Positions 1 through 3,449 of a stretch of 5,213 bases of DNA are shown piece by piece. The notes beneath the pieces were generated by a model. It saw only the letters and a list, made by a program, of their open reading frames with translations. It made no database searches and had not been told where the DNA came from. The stretch's first letter is position 1, and each line of letters begins with the position of its first letter. This stretch comes from Candidatus Yonathbacteria bacterium RIFCSPHIGHO2_01_FULL_51_10 (GTDB lineage Bacteria > Patescibacteriota > Minisyncoccia > Phycocordibacterales > UBA1539_B). The stretch covers positions 1 to 5,213 of the forward strand of contig MHUS01000043.1 of NCBI GenBank assembly GCA_001823505.1. Reading direction: 5' to 3'. The position numbers and the translations under genes were made by a program.

Positions 1-337
1 CGAACGCCCGGTAGACTTTCTTCGTCGTGCGCGCTTGGAATTGCCGCTTGAGAAATTTGAATGCCTCTTGATTCCGCGCAATGACCAGAACCCCTGATGT
101 ATCACGATCGAGGCGATGCACGATGCCGTCTTTTTCTATCACCTCACCGGTCGCAAGCTCCACCTGCTCACCGACCCCTTCGGTTTCGGGGTAGTGTGCG
201 CGTACCCAGTCGGTAAGTGTTGGCTCTTTGGTGTGTCCATCAGCATGCACCACAAGTCCGGCCGGCTTGTTGAGCACAGCGCAATCCTCGTCCTCATAGA
301 GTACGACAACCTTTGATGTTGGTTTGTGGGAAGTCAT
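1..337 (-). CDS. RluA-family RNA pseudouridine synthase, 3' part cut by window edge
   Basis: Converts specific uridines in rRNA or tRNA to pseudouridine in the cytoplasm. The visible 112 residues begin VVLYEDEDCAVLNKPAGLVV, the usual start of an RluA/RluC/RluD catalytic domain. The family signature HRLDRDTSG is at residues 74-82, with the catalytic Asp at residue 77. LKRQF and KKVYRAF follow, as in RluA. No S4 domain precedes the catalytic domain, so it is RluA-like in layout. The C-terminal half or more lies beyond position 1. The start is fixed: an in-frame stop (that of uppS, 347-349) lies four codons upstream and this ATG is the first start after it. The gap to uppS is 9 nt, so it is probably cotranscribed and third in the acyP-uppS operon. 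There is no Shine-Dalgarno at normal spacing; a GGAGG lies about 25 nt upstream. Which RNA position is modified cannot be told from sequence. Confidence 0.93.
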   Translation of the reverse strand, partial: MTSHKPTSKVVVLYEDEDCAVLNKPAGLVVHADGHTKEPTLTDWVRAHYPETEGVGEQVELATGEVIEKDGIVHRLDRDTSGVLVIARNQEAFKFLKRQFQARTTKKVYRAF

Positions 338-346
338 TATGTGTAT

Positions 347-1039
347 TTATGCACCGCGCCTCCGCTCACGCCCGGCATACGCACGAAGCATCGCGCGAAA
401 TTCACGCTTGGAAAAATCGGGCCAAAGAGTTTTTGTGAAGAAGAGCTCGCTGTACGCCGCCTGCCAGAGCAAAAAATTGGAGAGCCGCTCTTCCCCGCCG
501 GTGCGAATGATCAAGTCTGGGTCAGGAACGCCCGCTGTCCAGAGAAACTTCGCAAGAGCATCTTCGTCTTTGGGCGCAATGCCCGCACGCAATGCCTGCC
601 TCACTGCATCAAAGATTTCTGCGCGACCGCCATACGAGAGCGCGATCACCAGTGTGATGCGAGCGCCGTCTTTCGTTTCTTTCTCAAACCGCGCCATGTC
701 CTCCTGTATACTTTTAGGGAACCGCTCCAACTGCCCAATGAATCGCACCGCGATCTTCTCCTGCTTGAGGTCGGGCAATTCCGTGGCGAGCACGGTGCGC
801 AGCAACTTGATCAAGAGCGCAACCTCCATCTTGCTTCGCATCCAGTTCTCTGTCGAGAATGCGTACGCGGTTACAAATTGAACACCGGCATCCCGTGCCG
901 TCACGGTGATCTCCTTGAGCGTCTCGTATCCGCTTTTATGCCCGTACGCGGCAGGCAGGCCGCGCCCTTTTGCCCATCGACGGTTGCCATCCATGATGAT
1001 ACCGATCGAGCGGAGAATATGTTGTGCCGGTGTGTTCAT
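347..1039 (-). CDS. uppS: Undecaprenyl diphosphate synthase (cis-prenyltransferase)
   Basis: Condenses isopentenyl diphosphate onto farnesyl diphosphate in cis to give the C55 carrier precursor for peptidoglycan and surface polysaccharides. Numbered from this start (230 aa), IIMDGNRRWAKG at 14-25 holds the catalytic Asp (17). GHK and STENW follow in the usual order, then RTGGEERLSNFLLWQ near 179-193, which binds diphosphate (Arg179, Arg185, Ser187). YSELFF carries the Mg-binding Glu (198), and LWPDF and RERR close the protein. All key residues match E. coli UppS, and the length is normal for the family. The start is uncertain. An ATG at 1072 gives 241 aa but overlaps acyP by 28 nt. The ATG at 1039 lies 5 nt after the acyP stop and gives a conventional N-terminus, so I prefer it. 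Neither has a good Shine-Dalgarno. It is the second gene of the acyP-uppS-rluA-like cluster. Confidence 0.95.
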   Translation of the reverse strand: MNTPAQHILRSIGIIMDGNRRWAKGRGLPAAYGHKSGYETLKEITVTARDAGVQFVTAYAFSTENWMRSKMEVALLIKLLRTVLATELPDLKQEKIAVRFIGQLERFPKSIQEDMARFEKETKDGARITLVIALSYGGRAEIFDAVRQALRAGIAPKDEDALAKFLWTAGVPDPDLIIRTGGEERLSNFLLWQAAYSELFFTKTLWPDFSKREFRAMLRAYAGRERRRGA

Positions 1040-1044
1040 GTTTT

Positions 1045-1320
1045 TCAATACACGATAGTGAAATCCTTCCACATCCCTTGCGGTTCACCCCACATTGCTT
1101 CCACGTGATCAACGTGTGCCAAAAATGGGCCACGGTTGAGGTCGCGCACGAGCGCCTCAAGCGCCTTTCCCTCCCCTTCCGCAACGACACTCACCGAGCC
1201 GTCGAGCTCGTTTTTGACGGTCCCCGTGATATTGCGGGCCTTTGCTTTGCGACGTGTAAAGTCGCGAAACATTACCAGTTGCACGCGCCCGGTGATGCGA
1301 CATGCGAGACGTTTCTGCAT
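1045..1320 (-). CDS. acyP: Acylphosphatase
   Basis: Small cytoplasmic enzyme that hydrolyses acyl phosphates to carboxylate and phosphate. The 91-aa product is typical in length. The phosphate-binding loop reads ITGRVQLVMFR (residues 9-19) with the catalytic Arg at 19. GTVKNELDGSV (33-43) holds the catalytic Asn at 37. The 18-residue Arg-Asn spacing equals that of animal acylphosphatases (Arg23, Asn41). The odd point is that the loop Gly of the classical GxVQGVxFR motif is Leu here and the next variable position is Met. An upstream ATG at 1407 would add 29 residues unlike any acylphosphatase N-terminus, so the ATG at 1320 is chosen. It is the first gene of the minus-strand cluster, 5 nt before the preferred uppS start, and is divergent from tRNA-Val. 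A TACAAT just upstream suggests a very short or absent mRNA leader. Confidence 0.92.
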   Translation of the reverse strand: MQKRLACRITGRVQLVMFRDFTRRKAKARNITGTVKNELDGSVSVVAEGEGKALEALVRDLNRGPFLAHVDHVEAMWGEPQGMWKDFTIVY

Positions 1321-1326
1321 TCGGGC

Positions 1327-1332
1327 ATTGTA
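1327..1332 (-). promoter_or_regulatory. Possible -10 box for the acyP-uppS operon
   Basis: Read on the minus strand, TACAAT ends 6 nt before the acyP ATG (1320). A start point 6-7 nt downstream would fall on the ATG itself, giving a leaderless mRNA. No good -35 is seen 16-18 nt upstream, so this is a weak call supported mainly by position: first gene of the cluster, no Shine-Dalgarno, and a similar arrangement at pilM. Confidence 0.35.
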
Positions 1333-1400
1333 CACGAAAATAGGAATATGGGTAGTGCTTGACCCGTAGTAGAGACTTGTTTCGTCTTTCACCACAGGTC

Positions 1401-1429
1401 TTGGCAAAATCTACTTCGTGGTGTACGCT
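1401..1429 (+). promoter_or_regulatory. Possible promoter of tRNA-Val
   Basis: TTGGCA (1401-1406, five of six to the -35 consensus) and TACGCT (1424-1429, three of six to the -10 consensus) are 17 bp apart. Transcription would begin about 10 nt before the mature tRNA 5' end at 1447. The -35 and spacing are good and the -10 is weak. Confidence 0.38.
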
Positions 1430-1446
1430 GACGAAGTTGATGTCCG

Positions 1447-1519
1447 GGGCGCTTAGCTCAGTTGGTAGAGCAACTCATTTACACTGAGAAGGTCGCAGGT
1501 TCAAGTCCTGCAGCGCCCA
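1447..1519 (+). tRNA. tRNA-Val (anticodon UAC)
   Basis: The cloverleaf can be folded by hand. The acceptor pairs GGGCGCT with AGCGCCC, perfect over 7 bp. The D-arm is GCTC/GAGC with a GG-containing loop. The anticodon arm is ACTCA/TGAGA with loop TTTACAC, putting TAC at positions 34-36. The variable loop is AGGTC. The T-arm is GCAGG/CCTGC with loop TTCAAGT. The discriminator is A. The 27:43 pair is A-A, a mismatch at the far end of the anticodon stem. CCA is not encoded: the discriminator is followed by CAA. A terminator-like hairpin and a set of tRNA-3'-end copies follow directly. Confidence 0.95.
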
Positions 1520-1527
1520 CAAACATT

Positions 1528-1564
1528 AAGCAAGTATGCGCAGCATGCGAGCTTGTTTGTTTTT
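1528..1564 (+). terminator. Probable terminator of tRNA-Val
   Basis: CAAG-TATGC (1531-1539) can pair with GCATG (1543-1547) and CTTG (1552-1555) around a GCA loop, with a CGAG bulge and one T-G pair. A T-rich tail (TTTGTTTTT) ends at 1564. The stem is imperfect, but its place just after the tRNA and the T tract support termination. Confidence 0.55.
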
Positions 1565-1566
1565 GC

Positions 1567-1584
1567 GGCGACGCAGGACTTGAA
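1567..1584 (-). repeat. Inverted copy of the tRNA-Val T-arm and acceptor 3' side
   Basis: Read on the minus strand this is TTCAAGTCCTGCGTCGCC. It matches the native tRNA 3' end TTCAAGTCCTGCAGCGCC except for two bases after the T-arm. With the native copy it can form a large hairpin with the terminator in its loop. Confidence 0.75.
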
Positions 1585-1591
1585 AGACGGA

Positions 1592-1626
1592 GGCGGTATA
1601 CAATTTTGTGAAGCAAAATTGTCGCC
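1592..1626. repeat. Hairpin with 9-bp perfect stem
   Basis: ACAATTTTG (1600-1608) and CAAAATTGT (1614-1622) pair perfectly around TGAAG. An outer GGCG/CGCC stem (1592-1595 with 1623-1626) is offset by a GTAT bulge. It is part of the tRNA-Val cassette. There is no T tract after it, so it is unlikely to be a simple terminator. Confidence 0.65.
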
Positions 1627-1636
1627 GAGCGACCTA

Positions 1637-1664
1637 AATCTCTTGAGTGGAGCGAGTAGAGATT
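1637..1664. repeat. Hairpin AATCTCT/AGAGATT
   Basis: A 7-bp perfect stem (1637-1643 with 1658-1664) encloses a 14-nt G-rich loop. It lies between the 9-bp hairpin and the 38-bp palindrome in the tRNA-Val cassette. Function unknown. Confidence 0.5.
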
Positions 1665-1687
1665 GGAAGTCCCTTTTAGGGGGTCGG

Positions 1688-1725
1688 GGTCACGGATATC
1701 CGCCAGCTGGCGGATATCCGTGACC
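1688..1725. repeat. 38-bp perfect palindrome
   Basis: The left arm GGTCACGGATATCCGCCAG is followed without a spacer by its exact reverse complement, centred between 1706 and 1707. The last base of the palindrome is also the first base of the direct tRNA 3'-end copy. No T tract follows on either strand, so a terminator is unlikely. Perfect symmetry over 38 bp is far beyond chance and could be a protein-binding site, a REP-like unit or the end of a mobile element. Confidence 0.85.
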
Positions 1726-1745
1726 AAGTCCTGCATCGCCCACCA
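1725..1745 (+). repeat. Direct copy of the tRNA-Val 3' end, with encoded CCA
   Basis: CAAGTCCTGCATCGCCCAC matches the native 1502-1520 with one change (G to T in the acceptor strand), at an offset of 223 bp. It runs on into a CCA after the discriminator A. The changed base would not pair with the acceptor of this tRNA-Val, so the copy may derive from another tRNA whose acceptor begins GGGCGAT. Confidence 0.75.
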
Positions 1746-1822
1746 GAATAAAACCAGATGGTGTGTTTATTGTACTAAGTCCTTCACCACTTCCCACAAA
1801 GTTTCTTTTGTTCTTCAAAGCC

Positions 1823-1831
1823 AAAGGAGGT
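1823..1831 (+). promoter_or_regulatory. Strong Shine-Dalgarno of the 91-aa protein
   Basis: AAAGGAGGT lies with 6 nt between GGAGG and the ATG at 1837. It decides the start against the longer in-frame reading from 1663, which would cross the palindrome. It is the only near-consensus ribosome binding site at ideal spacing that I found in the window. Confidence 0.85.
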
Positions 1832-1836
1832 TCCCG

Positions 1837-2112
1837 ATGACACCCGAAAAGATCTGTTCCGTAGTGGCACTCTACCGTGCTCGGTTTGAAAAAGAAGGGA
1901 TCCCAAAACAACGCATGGACCCGCAAAAATTCTTCAGCTCACAACAGGAGATGCTCGCTCACGCGCACTATCTCACAGATACGACAGAGGAATACGCGTG
2001 TGATCCAGAATTGTTTGCGAAGGCAAACCGTCACCTTGCCTCACTTCAAACACTTTTGTGGACCGCAGAGTGGTACACTCTCGCAGACCTCATGAACCAC
2101 AACCGCCCGTAA
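1837..2112 (+). CDS. Small conserved-looking protein of unknown function (91 aa)
   Basis: I cannot name a function. The protein is soluble, with no signal peptide or membrane segment, and looks largely alpha-helical. It contains an N-terminal helix (residues 1-20), EMLAHAHYLTDTTEEY at 38-53, and a C-terminal part LLWTAEWYTLADLMNHNRP (73-91). From memory, the pattern HxH, LW, YTL, LxxHNRP resembles a family of roughly 90-residue proteins of unknown function in CPR genomes; this could not be checked. The start is secured by a strong Shine-Dalgarno. The last codons, the TAA and the following bases form a terminator hairpin, which means a monocistronic gene. It stands alone between two tRNA 3'-end cassettes, the only plus-strand protein gene in the window, so it could be cargo or a bystander. 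Confidence 0.82.
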   Translation: MTPEKICSVVALYRARFEKEGIPKQRMDPQKFFSSQQEMLAHAHYLTDTTEEYACDPELFAKANRHLASLQTLLWTAEWYTLADLMNHNRP

Positions 2113-2129
2113 GGGCGGTTTCACTTTTG
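2101..2129 (+). terminator. Terminator built into the end of the 91-aa gene
   Basis: AACCGCCC (2101-2108) and GGGCGGTT (2113-2120) form a perfect 8-bp stem around a GTAA loop that contains the TAA stop codon. The tail TTTCACTTTTG is only moderately T-rich, so the efficiency is uncertain. The reverse strand also forms the hairpin. Confidence 0.65.
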
Positions 2130-2142
2130 TGCCCCCGGAGGG
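2125..2142 (-). repeat. Direct copy of the tRNA-Arg 3' end
   Basis: TTTTGTGCCCCCGGAGGG on the plus strand is identical to 2300-2317, covering the T-stem 3' side, the acceptor 3' strand, the discriminator and a few bases beyond. Being longer than the tRNA-encoded part, it was copied together with flanking DNA. Confidence 0.78.
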
Positions 2143-2221
2143 GTAATCTTTCCCTACGGGAACGGTACAGGTCTCACATCTCGTTTCGTCCTAACGGACC
2201 CACTGCGATATGTTCGACCTC

Positions 2222-2277
2222 TTCGATTCCCTCACGCGAGTGAAGCAGTTCACTCGCTCGGGGGCACAAAATAAAAA
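2222..2277 (+). repeat. Inverted copy of the tRNA-Arg 3' end, split by a hairpin insert
   Basis: TTCGATTCCCTC (2222-2233) is the reverse complement of 2313-2324, and CGGGGGCACAAAATAAAAA (2259-2277) is that of 2294-2312. Both matches are perfect, 31 bases in all. They are separated by a 25-nt insert (2234-2258) at the T-stem/acceptor junction. The insert is itself a hairpin: GCGAGTGAA, loop GCAG, TTCACTCGC. Confidence 0.82.
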
Positions 2278-2303
2278 CTCCACAAAAGTGGGTTTTTTAT
2301 TTT
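2278..2303. terminator. Bidirectional terminator downstream of tRNA-Arg
   Basis: CCAC-AAAA-GTGG (2280-2291) is flanked by A-rich and T-rich runs. On the plus strand it is followed by GTTTTTTATTTT, and on the minus strand by AGTTTTTATTTT. It can therefore end the tRNA-Arg transcript (and any pilus-operon read-through) and also plus-strand read-through from the 91-aa gene. The longer 19-bp arms (2259-2277 with 2294-2312) extend the stem into the tRNA acceptor. Confidence 0.75.
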
Positions 2304-2304
2304 G

Positions 2305-2376
2305 TGCCCCCGGAGGGAATCGAACCCCCATTAACGGCTTAGAAGTCCGCAGTTCTATCCATTGAACTACAGGGGC
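2305..2376 (-). tRNA. tRNA-Arg (anticodon UCU)
   Basis: Read on the minus strand, the acceptor pairs GCCCCTG with CGGGGGC, including one T-G pair. The D-arm is GTTC/GAAC with a GG-containing loop. The anticodon arm is GCGGA/GCCGT with loop CTTCTAA and anticodon TCT. The variable loop is TAAT. The T-arm is GGGGG/CCCTC with loop TTCGATT. The discriminator is A and CCA is not encoded. The pair closing the anticodon loop (31:39) is A-G, a mismatch where A-T is usual for this tRNA. No convincing promoter is seen; TATATA about 45 nt upstream lacks a -35. No terminator separates it from the pilus operon, so read-through transcription is possible. Confidence 0.93.
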
Positions 2377-2522
2377 GGCACTTGCATCTTGATACGTCCG
2401 TCTCCAATCATTTTCCTTATATAATCTTTCCTCTTCAATCGCTTGAGGCGTCGCTCAACGAATCGAGCTTCCGTAAGAGTAACGTATTCTTGGCTTAATA
2501 CCAAGACCGGGTCAGCGCATCT
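2367..2522 (-). pseudogene. C-terminal remnant resembling a GIY-YIG-type endonuclease
   Basis: An open frame without a start codon follows an in-frame stop at 2523-2525 and runs to a TAG inside the tRNA-Arg 5' end. Its middle reads VLVLSQEYVTLTEARFVERR and then LKRLKRKDYIRKMIGDGRIK. Stretches of this kind (hydrophobic strand, EA..xE, LKxxKRKDYI) match my memory of the C-terminal end of small GIY-YIG nuclease-like proteins. The N-terminal GIY...YIG half with its catalytic residues is absent, because the fragment begins at the end of the pilus operon's last gene. It is most likely the debris of an insertion or deletion. No ATG, GTG or Shine-Dalgarno is present; a TTG at 2504 is the only alternative start before the conserved part. 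The assignment rests on pattern recognition only. Confidence 0.4.
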
Positions 2523-2850
2523 TTATCGGGTCAACGACTTGAAGCTTTGTGGTTTGTCCCGTCTGAAATGCCTCGGCTCTGGCATCATAGATCGCCGTAA
2601 CATCAAATAATTTATCTTTGTTAAAAATGATCGGCGCGCTTTGGTTGGTCGCCTGCGAGAAGAGCGCCTCATTGTTGAGTTGAATAAATATGTACGTATG
2701 CACTCCCGCAAGGATCAAAAGAAGGGCAAAAAAACCGAGTACGACCGTGCGCCAGTCGCGATGCGGATGCAATGCGTGCCGCTGCGGATCACGATCTTGT
2801 CCCGCTTTGAATTTTTTTGCCAGTGCGTGAATATCAATGGTGAGGTTCAT
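2512..2850 (-). CDS. Small single-pass membrane protein, last gene of the pilus operon
   Basis: The 112-aa product has a polar, basic N-terminus (1-35), one transmembrane segment at about 36-58 (VVLGFFALLLILAGVHTYIF) and an outward domain of about 55 residues ending KLQVVDPIKMR. Topology is probably N-in, C-out, like PilN and PilO. The ATG at 2850 overlaps the pilO stop in an ATGA, which indicates translational coupling. An upstream in-frame ATG (2901) would give 129 aa but overlaps pilO by 55 nt, so it is not used. Position suggests an accessory part of the pilus platform, where other bacteria have PilP, but it has no lipobox and no PilP-like sequence that I recognise. Its end is followed at once by the endonuclease-like remnant, so the true C-terminus may have been altered. 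Confidence 0.82.
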   Translation of the reverse strand: MNLTIDIHALAKKFKAGQDRDPQRHALHPHRDWRTVVLGFFALLLILAGVHTYIFIQLNNEALFSQATNQSAPIIFNKDKLFDVTAIYDARAEAFQTGQTTKLQVVDPIKMR

Positions 2851-3449
2851 GGTCGATGGGTACGATAGCTGGTAATGTCGAATGACACAGCGGCTTTCCA
2901 ATGTGCTCCGGAAGAGTTCGCCGATGATTGTTTACCATCGGAGGATATTACCTGCGCGGTACTTCCAAGGTAACTCATCAGTACGGTATTCATTTTTGTA
3001 TTGTAGGGAAGGTTTTCCAAAAGAGTGACCGCCTGGAGCATCTCCGCAAACGACCCTTCGATCGTGAGTGACACCATGAGATTCGTGTCTGTTTTCCCCG
3101 CAGTTTTTGTGCCGATGTTCGTGATGATGATGTCAGTCCCTGTTGTGGGTCCGAGGGATTCTATGCTCGTCGTGAAATCACTTACTTCATCGGCATAGAG
3201 AAAATGAGTGTCGAGTGCGGCAACCTGATCCTTGGTATCGCGCAGCGCGGCACGCAGCGCAGTCTGACGCGTGTCCTTCCCTATCTCAGCATTGTACGCT
3301 TCCGTGATCGCAGCGGCCTTCTCTGCGCGATCACGCACTCCCACGAACAAGTACCAATAGATCGCCGAGGTAAGCACAATGAATCCTGCTCCCGCAACGA
3401 GTGCGATCAGTGGACGGCGTATGACGGACTTAGTGAAAAATGACTTCAT
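2847..3449 (-). CDS. pilO: Type IV pilus inner-membrane platform protein PilO
   Basis: Partner of PilN in the platform that links the cytoplasmic motor to the growing pilus. The 200 residues comprise a basic N-terminus, one transmembrane segment (about 13-36, ending AIYWYLFVGV), a helical, probably coiled-coil stretch (40-80) and a ferredoxin-like C-terminal domain. That domain contains the family-typical run VSLTIEGSFAEMLQAVTLLE followed by NLP (about 126-148). Length and layout fit PilO. The ATG overlaps the pilN stop in an ATGA and the stop overlaps the next start in the same way. The low overall conservation typical of PilO means order and layout carry much of the assignment. Confidence 0.85.
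   Translation of the reverse strand: MKSFFTKSVIRRPLIALVAGAGFIVLTSAIYWYLFVGVRDRAEKAAAITEAYNAEIGKDTRQTALRAALRDTKDQVAALDTHFLYADEVSDFTTSIESLGPTTGTDIIITNIGTKTAGKTDTNLMVSLTIEGSFAEMLQAVTLLENLPYNTKMNTVLMSYLGSTAQVISSDGKQSSANSSGAHWKAAVSFDITSYRTHRP

Larger units (their letters stand above)
1502..1745 (+). repeat. tRNA-Val 3'-end cassette: palindromic, tRNA-derived repeat region without genes
   Basis: This stretch fills most of the 316-bp space between tRNA-Val and the next gene. In order it holds the native tRNA 3' end (1502-1520), a terminator-like hairpin, an inverted copy of the tRNA 3' end (1567-1584), a 9-bp hairpin with a GGCG/CGCC outer stem (1592-1626), a 7-bp hairpin (1637-1664), a short CCCT/AGGG hairpin near 1671-1681, a 38-bp perfect palindrome (1688-1725) and a direct copy of the tRNA 3' end (1725-1743, 18 of 19 bases identical). 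The direct copy continues into CCA, which the native gene lacks. No start codon with a ribosome binding site and no protein-like reading frame is seen. The layout resembles a small non-coding element bounded by tRNA 3' ends. Its mobility is inferred only from this structure and from the parallel arrangement at tRNA-Arg. Confidence 0.7.
2125..2325 (-). repeat. tRNA-Arg 3'-end cassette: palindromic, tRNA-derived repeat region
   Basis: Reading on the minus strand away from tRNA-Arg, the order is: native tRNA 3' end, terminator hairpin, inverted copy of the tRNA 3' end interrupted by a 25-nt hairpin insert, a GTCC/GGAC hairpin (2188-2199), a TTCCC/GGGAA hairpin (2150-2162) and a direct copy of the tRNA 3' end (2125-2142). 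The direct copy is an exact 18-base match to 2300-2317 at an offset of 175 bp. No protein-like frame is seen. The order of parts is the same as beside tRNA-Val, although the sequences in between differ. Confidence 0.72.

Noticed and set aside
326..1108. Long plus-strand frame of 260 codons
   Set aside because: It lies antisense to uppS, which has all its catalytic motifs; the plus-strand translation has no recognisable features.
1688..1725. Reading the 38-bp palindrome as a rho-independent terminator
   Set aside because: No T tract follows the stem on either strand.
1479..1736. Minus-strand 85-codon reading frame ending GAAGLEPATFSV
   Set aside because: Its end is the antisense of tRNA-Val and its start is the palindrome. 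The GLEPATFSV ending is a known false-protein pattern produced by reading across tRNA genes. No ribosome binding site is present.
1663..1836. Longer start for the 91-aa protein (149 codons from 1663)
   Set aside because: The extra 58 codons translate the hairpins, the palindrome and the tRNA copy. The strong Shine-Dalgarno at 1823-1831 points to 1837.
1502..2325. CRISPR array
   Set aside because: The repeats are tRNA 3' ends in mixed orientation at unequal spacing, with no regular repeat-spacer unit and no cas genes.
2420..2425. Plus-strand TATAAT as an antisense promoter into the pilus operon
   Set aside because: No -35 at the right distance, and the site lies in an A/T-rich patch where such a hexamer is expected by chance.
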